From positions 35,192,967-35,256,966 of the forward strand of contig OY821744.1 of assembly GCA_963682055.1 (NCBI GenBank): a stretch of 64,000 nucleotides of DNA, in the 5' to 3' direction. This document shows positions 1-10,769 of the stretch, one piece after another. The DNA comes from Primula veris (taxonomy: Eukaryota; Streptophyta; Magnoliopsida; Ericales; Primulaceae). The translations under genes were made by a program, and so were the position numbers. The notes beneath the pieces were generated by a model that worked only from the letters and a program-made list of their open reading frames with translations, had not been told where the DNA came from and did no database searches. Numbering within the stretch: position 1 is the stretch's first letter; every line of letters begins with the position of its first letter.

Positions 1-926
1 TCCTTGATTTTGAGAGATTGTTTTGACTTATGCAAATTTAGAAAAATGCATACGAAAGTAAGCCTTTGCACAAGTAGTTTTAAGCCAAGCTGTGGTGCAA
101 GGTGTCCGGGGCGTCGGGCTATCTTTAATGAATGCTTTGAAACCAAAGTCAGGTTGTCGTGCATGTCATCATCTTATTTCAGAATCAAGTTGTCGTCCGA
201 ATGTGGTTAATCCGACTCTAAATACCAAATGTGTCTTACCAGTTTACCGATTTTGCAAATACTAGGTTCTTTTAATTGTCCTCGTTTCATCAAGACTCAT
301 AATGGGATCATATTTCAGTTTAACCGTAATCAATTCTCTCCAAAAAAAAACATTTTTACTCCAAAAACACACTAATAATCGGCTTTAAAAAATAGTATGG
401 TTTTTTTTTTTAATTTCTGAAACGGGGACCAGAGAGGTGGACTAGACTGAAAAAATAAAGTAAAAATGGAGCCGCACATTTTGATAGGGTGTTGTAGCAA
501 TTATCTACAGGGCTACCAATTGCAACTACTCATACCAATAGAAATATTAATTGAAAGTAATTTCTTTATATTCCCTAACAATTATGTGAACTCATTTCGT
601 GTTCCCATTTCCTAACAATTACGATAACGTAAATTATGAAAACATAAAATACCCAAAAGCATATTTCTAGCGATAGGTAGCAAAGAAACATACAATAATA
701 AGCATCGTTTCCAAAAGCAATTCTCAATAAAATTCATTGTTATATTCTCAATAAAATTCTCAAAACAGAAGTCTAATATCCCAATACTTAAAAAGAAACG
801 ATAATCAGGGAAAAGAAACAAGCACAACATCAGAGTACATCGAGTAGAGTACATCGAGCAGCAATAATCAGGGAAAAGCACATCTTCATCCACCACTCTT
901 TAATCACCAGAAGAAGCTAGACATCT
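1..926. other. Left flank and 3' side of the SR34-like gene
   Basis: No protein gene is recognised here. About 500-926 is probably 3' untranslated sequence of the minus-strand SR34-like gene. An open stretch at 4-210 (plus) encodes a Cys/Ser-rich peptide that resembles no family I know, and it runs from the window edge, so a partial exon or repeat cannot be excluded. The rest is AT-rich with homopolymer runs near 340-415. Confidence 0.3.
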
Positions 927-1075
927 TCACCTGTGTTATAAACCAAGTTGATATCAGAAACTCTTAACATATTTGAGACTCCAGATTTGAAGTGCAAATA
1001 GATATTTTAAACTGTATAATTACTTGCAAATAATACTTCACTGGCAAATGTTTTGTACATAGCGAAACTGTTTAC
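927..1075 (-). other. Optional terminal intron of the SR34-like gene
   Basis: The last coding exon can end at 1076 with donor GTAAAC (1075-1070) and rejoin at acceptor ACACAG before 930. The split Arg codon AG|G is then followed directly by TGA (929-927). If unspliced, the same Arg codon AGG is followed by TAA (1074-1072). Both forms give a protein ending SVSR. The splice sites are visible; their use is inferred. Confidence 0.55.
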
Positions 1076-4000
1076 CTGGATACACTTCTGCTTCTGCTCC
1101 TGCTGCGGCTAGGGCTGCGCTTTTTCAGACTTCCATTCTCAGGTTTCTAAACATGGAAATTATGATGTTTAGAAAGAAACAAAATAAAACACACAACATA
1201 GTAGGACATAATCGTCAAGTGTTATTACATTAATTCTAAATCTAAAAAAAAAAACGAAAAAAGAGACAAATTCAGCAAATTGGTAGCAAATATGGGTAAA
1301 TTATACAAGGATATTGACAACCATCCTTAAAAGTAACATATAAAAAATGTTTCCATACTATACTCTGCAATTTGTTGTTTGACAGACATGGACAAGTACG
1401 AAAGCAGTTGATTTCTACCCAATTGACACCACTTTTGCAGATCCAAAACCTAAGTGAAACACCGAAAAGACATACCAAAATTTTTTGAACCACAACTAGA
1501 AAACAGACCTACAGGTAAGGACTTCCTCAACTATAGTATTTTTTTTGGTTTGAGTAAAACAACGAAGGGGTTGCCCGGTGATGTTCACTCGTTCACCTGT
1601 TTCATACTTGTGCCTTTAACTTCTTTTTTTAACTTTTTTTTAATATCATAATTTTATTGGTCGGGTGTGGGGATTTAGCACAAAGACATAACAGGGGATA
1701 TGCAAAAATACAGTAAATCAGTTTTTACTTACGGATGGAACAGGAGACTTGGATCTAGAAGGAGATCTGGCTCTGGCAGGAGATCTGGCTCGGACAGGAG
1801 ATCTGGCTCGGACAGGAGATTTGCCTCTAGCAGGAGATCTACCAAAAATTACAGAAACAGACAGATTAGAGTTTTCACAAATTAATTTTGAATAACGTCA
1901 ACTCAAGAGCGCCCATGCCTCCTTAAACACGATACCAGGATTGAGAAAGTAAACAAGAGACTCATAAAAATTAATGGGGCAACTCATACGATATACAAAC
2001 ATACCTCCCAAAAAGAGAGGAAGTGTCCCAACAGAGTTAATAATCCAGACCTTATTAGCAGCTACGCAATTAATAGACAACCTTAAAGAGGATTGCCAAT
2101 GTCCAGATGGAAATCCAGAAAATATTTTCTATTTGCTTCCAGTGTTGGAAAAGCGGAAACAGAAAATTTCTGCCAGAACTGCTTGGGTTTCCTTTTTCCA
2201 ATGCATTATTTCATAGTCCAAAATCTCCATTGTGTCCAATCTAGCACCCGGAGCACAATCATCTCAATGTATTGTTAACAAACACCATGAGTATCTCTAT
2301 GTTTACCCACTAATGGAACACCTTTACCTTGAAAACCAATAGATATCCTAAAATGAAAATCCAGATAGCTGCGTGTCCATATCTATAAATCAAATAATCC
2401 ATAATATCCTAAATATGCAAGAGGCGCAAAATCGAATTCATTCAAATACACAAACAAGAAGATGAAGTTACTTTGTTATTCCCTCAATAAGGTCTATAAA
2501 GAATTTCAAAAAAGCCATCAAAGATGATAATTTATCACTACAAGTTCAACGTGTAACTAATTCTTCAACGGCTCACAATTTTCTTTTTCCCCAGTTACAT
2601 GTCCATTTGAAAGTCAACAGAACATCAACATTCCACAGAAACTATGCAAGACAAAGTAAAAACTATATAATCCATGCCAAAACGAAGGAGGAAAGGGGAT
2701 AGCAGGGATCACAATTAAATGAACTAAACCAAAAACACAAAATAAATTAGAGTATGAGACACTGAGAAGTATAATTAGAATAATAAGGGAGGGGATGGCC
2801 GGATCAAAGAACTTTGCCAAGAAAATAAATAAATCATAAAGTATGAGAATTATAATTAACCTCGACTCAGAACGTGGCTTAGATCCAGAACGAGAACGAG
2901 ATCTTTTAGCAGATGAGCGACGTGAAGGTTTTCTTTTCGGGGAGTAACTGTAAAACCATCCCAAACACTTAAAACTGTAACAGATAGCAGACAATAAACA
3001 TTGCAAATAGGAAGTTCCTATTATAAGACATGCATATAAACTTTTATAAACCCACCTCCTGCTGCGACTGCGACTCCTGCCTCTAGAGCGTGAACGGCTG
3101 CGACTGCGACTCCTCGAAGGGCTACGGCTTCGACTAGGTTTATATTCTTTCACCTGTAAACACAAAACAATCAATTAAATAGACAATATATGAATAATAT
3201 GCTGTCAAATTCAAACTTAGATAACCAAGATGAAAGGTGATCTGAAATCGTACACGAACTGTTGATCTGGAAAAAGCATTCCGAAATTCAGAGTCATCAA
3301 GCTTCTTGATCTGCAAAAGAAGCACCAAATTTTTTGTACCCATTCATTAGTCATCCATATAATAACCAGAAAAAGAAGTGCATAGATTTTAAGAGTAACA
3401 AAAAGAAAAAAAAAAACATGCATAATAACATACTGCATATTTCATGTCATCGTAATTTGTATAGTCAACAACCCCTTTCGACCCTGCAAAACAAAGTACT
3501 CATTTATATCACACAGAACCATTAATTAAACTATTTTAGTACTCAAAGTTTAGGGGACCAGGTCAAAAGTTTCACCAAACTTGGCGAAAATGAATGTAAC
3601 CTGATCATATATATCTCTTTAGCTAGATAAATTTGAGGGGCAGATAGAAAGATTACAACTAACACTCATTTGTCAAATTTAATTACTCAATCTTACTAAA
3701 ATTCTGTCAGAGAAAGAGAATTGAAACTAAAGCCCCACTAAGCTTGCATTACTTGTTTGCATTACAAATAAAAGAATGTCAACTTTCTGATCAAGGAAAA
3801 ACTAGCAAGCTCTACACTAAGACTTATATATCCTTTAAACAAGGTATTTTTTGACCACAATTGTCTGTCATAGCAACTTTCTCATAACAAAAAACAGCAT
3901 ACAGTTTTAAATCTAAAAGCCAGTAGTCGGATTACAGGACCAAATAAGTGATCATCTGACGAAGTCAACTCAGCAATAAAAAGAAGGCATGCACTTCAAA

Positions 4001-5377
4001 ATAATCTGGGCAGGACTAAGAATATTACTTCACAAAAGCCGCACAGATAGTCAAGTCTGTTTTTCAATACCCCAGTTCTCAACATCCTATAGACTATCGT
4101 AATTTCTGGATGAATGCTTTGCACAAATAAAGTATGTACAACAAAATGAATAAACAAAATTGTGTCATACCGCTTCCATCACGAGTAACTTCAGAGAAAC
4201 AAACATCTCCAGCTCGACGCATATGATCCTACATATAACGCAAAGCAAAGGATCACCTAAATATTTAACTACCTGATATAAAGCAAAAAATAAAAATACC
4301 TAAAGAGATTAGATTACCTTAAGGTCTTGCCATGAAGCCCGGGAAGGCAAACCAGTGACTATCACTGAAAAGCAAGAAACACAAATTTAGATTCAAATAA
4401 AACATTTAAGGGCAAAAGACAACATGTGGGCAAACGAAAAGGCACATAATGTAAACTATAAACATGTGATATTCATGTAGAACACAAACCACGAAATTCT
4501 GTGCGCCTGGAAACTCCCCCATTACCACGAGCCCCACGGCCCCTATCAGAATCTCTGTAACGATCAACTTGTGATGAATTCCCACGTCCTCCATGAGCGA
4601 GTTCGACCTGAATAAAATCAAAGAAAATAATTTCAAATCTGGACTCAGGAAATTGCATCGTACATGGTAGGGTATATACACAAAAAAGATGAAGGGATGT
4701 GGAATATACACGTAGCCTGTGCCCATCAAATTCATAGCCATCACGACCACGAATTGCATCTTCAGCATCACGAAGCTCCTCAAACTGCAAAATATTTGTA
4801 TGTGTCTCAAAATTATAAACAAACTAAAGATGAAACACACAAAGCAGGTGAAAAAGTCACCTCAACAAATGCGTAGCCAGGAGGTCTTGGAGGGATTTTC
4901 AACTCAACGTGAACTATAGGTCCATACTGCAATACATATATCAGTCAAAACATTAGTAGAGAGTAGAAGGGGAAAATTTTGAAAACGTTTAACAATGAGT
5001 TTCTCCAGATTGAGCTTAAGTAGGTAGCTAACGACCTTGTTAGATTAAGAGATAACTTCCTTCAAAAGGGTTACGAGGACAGCTCATGTTACTACACTAA
5101 TTTGCAAAAACTGTATTTTTCATATTACGCTCAGGTAGCTGAATAACCTTCAAAGATTAGGCTATCTTACACAAACAACACGTGTTTGGATAGTGTAGAA
5201 TCTTTTTACGAAATATTAACTACAAAGAAAAAAGGACAGCTCATATATTATTAACAATTTGCAAACCCAATATGTAGAGAAATAATCTTTAACCTTGTGG
5301 AAAAGATCCTCTACTTCACTCTCACGAATATCACCAGGAAGATTGCCAACATAAAGAGTACGGCTTGAACGACTCAT
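1072..5377 (-). CDS. SR34: SR34/SF2-type serine/arginine-rich splicing factor, 12 coding exons
   Basis: Nuclear SR protein of the ASF/SF2-like plant subfamily; it binds pre-mRNA exons and recruits U1 and U2AF in splice-site choice. Coding exons (minus): 5377-5294, 4926-4861, 4784-4710, 4607-4490, 4364-4318, 4228-4171, 3483-3434, 3310-3254, 3153-3056, 2947-2861, 1838-1733, 1146-1072. They sum to 921 nt, 306 aa, close to Arabidopsis SR34 (about 300 aa). RRM1 starts at once after MSRSSR with RNP2 LYVGNL (residues 8-13) and RNP1-like PPGYAFVE (43-50). The second, pseudo-RRM carries the family signature SWQDLKD (125-131). From residue 186 the tail is RS-rich. Exon 11 adds an R-S-P repeat block made from near-identical 18-bp DNA units. 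The start is set by the RRM1 beginning and by an acceptor 10 nt upstream. The 1,022-bp intron 10 is the sort of place where plant SR genes splice alternatively (family knowledge). SR34 versus its close paralogues is not resolved. Confidence 0.93.
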
Positions 5378-5702
5378 TATTGCTCCTGGTACCACAACAA
5401 TATCAATTAAGCGGGTTTCTATTAAACCAAACAAAACTATAACCATAGATGATAAGAGGCATGAGAATCTAAAGCACAAACAGTATAAAGAGAAGGTTTT
5501 AATTGTTGGTACAAACAAAAAATTGACTCGAATTCATGAACAGGAAAAATTACTCAACTACTAGTTTGTTTATACTACAGTCTTACATGTATTATCTCAT
5601 GTGTCTACCATTTCCCATAATTAATAACACTTACCACAAATCCCTAAAAGAACAGGTCAGATGAGAAGGTTGGTAATGAAAAAAATATATTATACGAAAA
5701 TT

Positions 5703-7125
5703 AACCATGAGCTACGAGATAAAATCATAAACCATGTGATGATGAGCAATCAGTATGTTATTCCTAACTAAATTTATCATTTAGGCTCTGTTTGTTTGCT
5801 AGTAAAATATTTACAAGGGGAAAACTTTTACGTGGTAATGTTTTGCAATGAATTCTTTTGTTTACGATCTATTTTCGGATGTTTAGAGCATACATACTTT
5901 TTCCATGGAAAATTTTGGAAAATTTTCATTTTATTTGGAACCCCTCTATTTCCTTCATCCTTCTACAATAAACTTATAGGACAAAATCGACTTTCAGAAA
6001 AGATTAAAAAAAAGGAGAGAGAGAATATAAATCTAGAACATAAAAAAATTACAAATAATGATTGCAACAAACAAATAGTATGGAAAACAAATTCTTTTTA
6101 TAAACCTATCCGTTTATATGCTTTTAAATTGGTTTTTTGTTACTATTGATTTGAAAAACATGTACTAGAAAATAATTATAGGAACGGCAATAAAGTGTTA
6201 AAAAAAATTAATAGTATGTAACAAATAAGATAGTATAATAAAAAAAACAGCATCAAAAAGTTAAAAAGAAAAGTCAAAAAGGACAAATGAAAATTATATG
6301 CACAGAGACAAAATTGAAGTATGATATGATATAATTGGTATTATCTATAGATATGACGCTAACTAAAAAGGAAAGTTCATAAATTTTATAACTTTCTATT
6401 TAAATTGTGACAACTTAACATTCCCTGTAAACTGTTTCCGTTGTTTTTTGTGGGTAATTTGTTTGCACCACTTTTCCTTGATATGGCGGAAATATTTTCC
6501 TAAATTTTTTACTTTACATCCAACCAAACAACCGCAATTTCAATTTTACCCGTAAATATTTGTTTGCACCCATTTTACCCCAAAACAAACAGAGCATTAG
6601 GGACGAAGAAAATAACAATTATCAGCGTAAAACTCCAAAATACAAGTGCGAGATGAAGATGTTGACTTAGGGGGTAGGGGGGAAAACTCAAATTCATGAT
6701 TGGGTAAAATACTACAACTGCTGCTTCGTTTTACTGGTTATACATGCATAATTTTGTGTATCTATCACTTCACAAGATTCAAAACATTACTAGCGCAAAC
6801 TCCCAAAACATTAGTTAATACTGAACAACAAGAACACTAAGAAAATTCATGGGCTATCATCGATAAACCATGTGATGAGTAAGCAATTAGTATTTATTCC
6901 TAAACGGTACCATCATTTTGTGACGGAGCCAATAACAGTTATTAACGCAAAACCTAACAAAAGGCCAGATGAGTGAAGTAACAGTTACTCATTATTGTTT
7001 TCTTAATCATTTTTAAATGATACTGAAAAGGACGACTGTAATGAAATTAGGCAATTAACCATGAGCTACAAACAATATATCATGTGATGAGTAAGAATTA
7101 GTATGACATTCCTAAATAAGGAAAT
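5703..7125. repeat. Degenerate ~66-bp motif repeated three times in the leader intron
   Basis: A block containing ACCATGTGATGA followed by AGCAATTAGTAT and a TTCCTAA end occurs at about 5703-5770, 6850-6910 and 7058-7125 with scattered mismatches. The PIF-like MITE inserted between the first copy and the others. These look like old local duplications within intron sequence; no coding content is seen. Confidence 0.5.
5784..6596. mobile_element. PIF/Harbinger-like non-autonomous element
   Basis: The left end GGCTCTGTTTGTTT and the right end AAACAAACAGAGCA form terminal inverted repeats and are flanked on both sides by TTA (5781-5783 and 6597-6599). A 3-bp TTA/TAA target duplication is the hallmark of PIF/Harbinger elements. 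Length is 813 bp with no transposase; the internal plus-strand frame of 117 codons shows no known domain. It sits inside the SR34-like leader intron. Confidence 0.7.
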
Positions 7126-7479
7126 GAAAATAATTATTAGCACAAAACCTTAAAACAAAAGGGCAAGGTAATGCTGTTGACTATAAAGAGAAGATCATGA
7201 AAAAACTAAATCCGCAATTGATCGATAAATCACAATTGTTTAAATAATCAAACAATATTACAGACTACAATTACAAAATATGAGTTGTGTTTACTGAACT
7301 TTTAGGACTAGGAAGATGTCGAAAATAAAAAATTCTTTTCAGACTGCAATACATCATATGCAGAAATAAACACTAAAAAGGGTAATTAAATTTGATTTTA
7401 TGAGAATAATTAGTAGGCAATTAGTAAGTCAATTCTGGAAATTATTACCACCATATATGGAGAAAAAGAAATAACAACT

Positions 7480-8290
7480 ATTAAGCTAAAAACATTACAA
7501 AAGTTCGATAAATCATTTAGAAACGATTACCATAACAAGAATTAGTAGCCCTAAACTTAAAAAAAAAAAAAACTGATCGACTATAATAATGAGAAAATTA
7601 ACCAAATAGAACAATGATTATTAGTAGCTAAAAATCCTAAAACAAAACAAAAGTGCGATAAATTTAAGGGATGAGTAAGCAATAATAATAATCAATTAGG
7701 GACAAAAAGAAAAGAAAATAACAATTGTAAAAAAAACTGATTGACGATAATAATGAGAAAATTAACCAAAGAGAATAACGATTATTAGTAGCGAAAAAAC
7801 CCTAAAACATAACAAAATTGTGATAAATCCATGAGATAAATAGTATAATAATCATTTAAAACGAGATAAAACAACAATTAGTAGCTCTAAACTTTAAAAA
7901 AAAACTGATTGACTATAATAATTATAAATTTAACCAAATAGAACAACGATTATTAGTAGCTAAAAACCCTAAAACAAAACAAAAGTGCGATAAATCAATT
8001 TAATGACTATAATAAGTAAATTAAACCAAATAGAAAAACGATTATTAAGCTAAAAAACTCTAAAACAAAACAAAAAGTGCGATAAATCAATTTAATGACT
8101 ATAATAAGTAAATTAAACCAAATAGAACAACAAGTATTGAGCTAAAAAAACCCTAAAACAAAACAAAAAGTGCGATAAATCAATTTAATGACTATAATAA
8201 GTAAATTAAACCAAATAGAAAAACGAGTATTAAGCTAAAAAAACCCAAAAACAAAACAAAAAGTGGGATAAATTAAATCAAAGTGAAGAG
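7480..8290. repeat. Tandem array, ~92-bp unit
   Basis: The phrase GTGCGATAAAT recurs at about 7985, 8077, 8170 and, as GTGGGATAAAT, at 8263. Each is followed by similar sequence with ACTATAATAAGTAAATTAAA and a CCTAAAACAAAAC segment. Period is about 92-93 bp. More diverged copies extend left to about 7480. The array lies near the donor end of the SR34-like leader intron. Confidence 0.75.
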
Positions 8291-8415
8291 TAAGCAGTAA
8301 TGATAATAAATAAGGGATTAAAAAAAAAAGAGAATTAACAATTGTTTAAGGTGTTAATTATAATAAGTAAAAATAAACACAGATCGTTTATATATAAATA
8401 GAATATGTAAGTAAA

Positions 8416-8492
8416 TATATATATATATATATACCTTGAGAGTTATATATATATATAGAGAGAGAGAGAGAGTCTAGAGAGAGAGAGAGACG
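8416..8492. repeat. (TA)n/(GA)n composite microsatellite at the SR34-like 5' end
   Basis: A TA run at 8416-8432, a second TA run at 8444-8456 and GA runs at 8457-8490 flank the predicted leader donor. On the sense (minus) strand this reads as a CT-rich leader followed by TA repeats, a usual feature of plant 5' untranslated regions. Confidence 0.7.
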
Positions 8493-8499
8493 GGGGCTG

Positions 8500-9241
8500 T
8501 GTTTTGCTATGAGATTTGATTTTGATTGGGTTTTCTTTTTTTCTTTCTTTTCTAAATATAGGGTTTTTTTTTATTTAATATTACTACTCCAAAACGATGT
8601 CGTATTTGCTACAAAACCCCATCTTTTTAATTATTGCTTCTCTTTTGTCCTATTTCTTATTTTATTATTATAACCATCAATAATTGATTTATCCATACTA
8701 TACTGTTGATACCATACAATGTAAACCCAATAAAACTTTAAACTGTTCAATTTTATATATGCAATGTATTCTAATTTAATAATTACTTAAATTCTTTTAA
8801 TACAGTTTAAATAAATAAATATGCATTTTTTTTTAAATATTTCAAATAAATCATCATACATGTATTTTTATATGATTGTTAATTTACGATATTCATTCTA
8901 TTATTTTTGTAAACCTTTTAAAAATATTAAATTTGGTTGTTCGGAATTATTTAAGACGTTCCACGTATATGTATGAGTTGTGATTATTGGTAATAACATG
9001 TACATACACACTAACAAAATAAGGCTACTTACATTGATGATTCAATAGTTATATTAAATGGCTCATGAGTTCTTTTAGTTTATATTTTCAATTATTACAA
9101 CTACATATTTTTAGTTTCAACAAAGGTGGTCATGGATTTTTACTTTTCTAGAGGTTGCATGATGGATGCACAAATTAAGATTTGCCAAATTGTTATATAC
9201 CTCGAAAGATAGAACGACGGGCGGAGAAATTTGATTGATTG
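8500..9241. other. Intergenic: SR34-like promoter side
   Basis: AT-rich sequence upstream of the minus-strand SR34-like gene, up to the Cassandra element. It contains AAACGATGTCGT (about 8592), similar to an element often seen near plant promoters. No gene or transposon with clear ends is seen. Confidence 0.35.
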
Positions 9242-9791
9242 TGTGACGACCCAGATTTCCAGGAAGGAAATTCTGTGCTGCGGTGTTGTGCGTCAGTCCC
9301 ACATCTCCCAGATATGAGAGTACCCGTGTGGTATATGAGCTTAAAGATTCATTTCCTATCAACAAGGCCTTTTAAAGCCGTGCGGCACAACAGCGATGAC
9401 GGAACTCCACAGTTAAGCGTGCTTAACTTGGAGTAGTACCAGGATGGGTGACCCCCTGGGAAGTTGTGCCAAAGCGGACAATATTGTTGATACGGGCGTA
9501 GCGGTTCGGTCCGTGGGGCCGGATCGTTACAGATGGTATCAGAGCCTCTATCTGGCCGGAAATGTGGGGACTAGCAGCACGTGTGTGTGGACCCCTGAAG
9601 GACGACGTGCCCGACGAGGACGTCGTGCCTAAATGGAGGGTGATTGTGACGACCCAGATTTCCAGGAAGGAAATTCTGTGGTGCGGTGTTGTGCGTCAGT
9701 CTCACATCGCCCAGATATGAGAGTACCCGTGTGGTATATGATCTTAAAGATTCATTTCCTATCAACAAGGCCTTTTAAATCCGTACGGCAC
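9242..9791 (+). mobile_element. Cassandra-type TRIM retrotransposon, 3' LTR truncated
   Basis: A 290-bp 5' LTR (9242-9531) begins TGTGACGACCC and ends GTTACA (TG...CA). It is followed two bases later by a primer-binding site TGGTATCAGAGCC (9534-9546), complementary to initiator-Met tRNA. The internal part is only about 110 bp, ending in a purine-rich tract AAATGGAGGGTGAT (9631-9644). A second LTR starts at 9645 with the same TGTGACGACCC and follows the first for about 147 bp, then stops at about 9791. A short internal region and a 5S-like LTR segment are the defining traits of Cassandra TRIMs, which have no coding capacity and depend on other elements to move. Confidence 0.85.
9399..9466 (+). 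other. 5S rRNA-derived segment inside the Cassandra LTR
   Basis: The stretch matches the 3' half of plant 5S rRNA closely, including AGTTAAGCGTGCTT (box A region) and GGATGGGTGACC (box C region) followed by CCCTGGGAAG. The 5' half of 5S rRNA is not recognisable and the conserved GGGCGAGAGTA is changed. This is the internal-promoter-like part of a Cassandra LTR, not a ribosomal gene. Confidence 0.85.
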
Positions 9792-10149
9792 AATTATCAT
9801 GCGGTTGTAATTTTATTGGTATTTTTCAACTCATTTTATGTCGTTTCTATTACTTCTTATTGCTTTTAAGTTTTATATTACATGTCTTATTGTTATTGTT
9901 GAAGAATAAATTTATTACTTCGATTTAAATTAAACTTATTGGATATTTATTGGGGTATCCTTTTATCATGATGTTATATGTCTATATTATGTAAATTTTG
10001 TTGATCATATATGATGATTAGATAAATAGATGTATAATTATAAAGTGTAAATAAACGGTTGAACTCTATATGTTGTTTTAAATTGTTTTTTTCATATTTT
10101 ATTTTTGTGTAACTACAGTCTATATTAAATGTAATATGACTTGTAATTA

Positions 10150-10750
10150 ATATGTATGTCGAGGGTTCGGAAGTAAATGAAGTAGATGTATCGAAAATAC
10201 CTTTAAATGAAATGTCTTTTACGATAGTAGAAGACTCAAAAAAATGTTATGAGCATAACGGGTAAAATATATTTTGGATATGTATAGGAACTTCAACCTT
10301 GCAAAATGATAAACCATCTATTATTCTATTTGTTTACGCCAAAGAAGGTAAATATAAACCATTGTAAAAAAAACTTGATAGCAAGGAAAGTAATTACGAG
10401 AGCGACAAAGTAAAATAAATCAAAACAGAAAGTATTCTACGCAAAGATGTAGATGTGAGACTCAAATGCGTGTTAAGTACGACAAGTTGAGTACAAATGG
10501 AAAGTTACAAATTTTGTTTATATCTTCATTAAAAAAAAGAATGGAAATAATGTCAAACGAGAAAGTTACGAAAATTGTTAAGAATTTGGTTGAAGCATTT
10601 CATAAATACAATATTAATGTTTGTAAATTTACGAGGATTTTTGGCGGTCAATACATGATATTGGATGATCAATTAGGAGATAGAGGAGGAGAGCGGCGGA
10701 AAATTTTGATTGATTTGCTTTTATTAGTGTTTTATTTGGGACGGAAAAAC
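10150..10750 (+). pseudogene. FAR1/FHY3-like (MULE-derived) fragment, decayed
   Basis: The plus strand encodes disconnected pieces resembling the N-terminal FAR1 DNA-binding region: KIPLNEMSFTIVEDSKKCYE at about 10195-10255, CETQMRVKYDKLSTNGKL near 10455-10510, and a segment SNEKVTKIVKNLVEAFHK at about 10550-10605. In FAR1 proteins these positions hold the zinc-ligand region, the GKW-type strand and the linker to the transposase-like domain. Stops and frameshifts separate the pieces (for example TAA after the first), and the usual EHNHEL motif is missing. Assignment rests on motif order only; no ends or repeats mark a complete transposon. Confidence 0.5.
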
Positions 10751-10769
10751 GATGTCGTATACTGACTAC

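Larger units (their letters stand above)
5378..8434 (-). other. Long 5' leader intron of the SR34-like gene
   Basis: On the minus strand an acceptor TACCAG lies 10 nt before the ATG at 5377, and no other coding start fits upstream. A donor CTCAAG|GTATAT is present at 8435/8434, just inside a CT-rich leader (8436 to about 8500). The predicted leader intron is therefore about 3.05 kb (8434 to about 5388). It contains a PIF-like MITE (5784-6596), a degenerate motif present three times, and a tandem array of about 92-bp units (7930-8280). Leader introns are common in plant SR genes. The exact transcript start cannot be read. Confidence 0.55.

Noticed and set aside
4..210. Cys-rich 68-codon frame at the left edge as a defensin-like peptide
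   Set aside because: No signal peptide, and the Cys spacing fits no defensin pattern; it touches the window edge so it cannot be judged.
612..896. A 94-codon minus-strand frame downstream of SR34-like stop
   Set aside because: It falls in the presumed 3' untranslated region, is Cys/Leu/Phe-rich and has no RS content or known domain.
5796..6149. A 117-codon plus-strand frame as a gene
   Set aside because: It lies entirely inside the PIF-like MITE and has low-complexity, phenylalanine- and lysine-rich sequence without a known domain.
9399..9466. A functional 5S rRNA gene
   Set aside because: Only the 3' half resembles 5S, conserved bases are altered, and it sits within an LTR with its own TG...CA ends and primer-binding site. 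It is the 5S-derived part of a Cassandra TRIM.
10466..10765. A 99-codon plus-strand frame as a gene
   Set aside because: It is a fragment of a FAR1-like region with broken frames upstream and no initiation context; called pseudogene.
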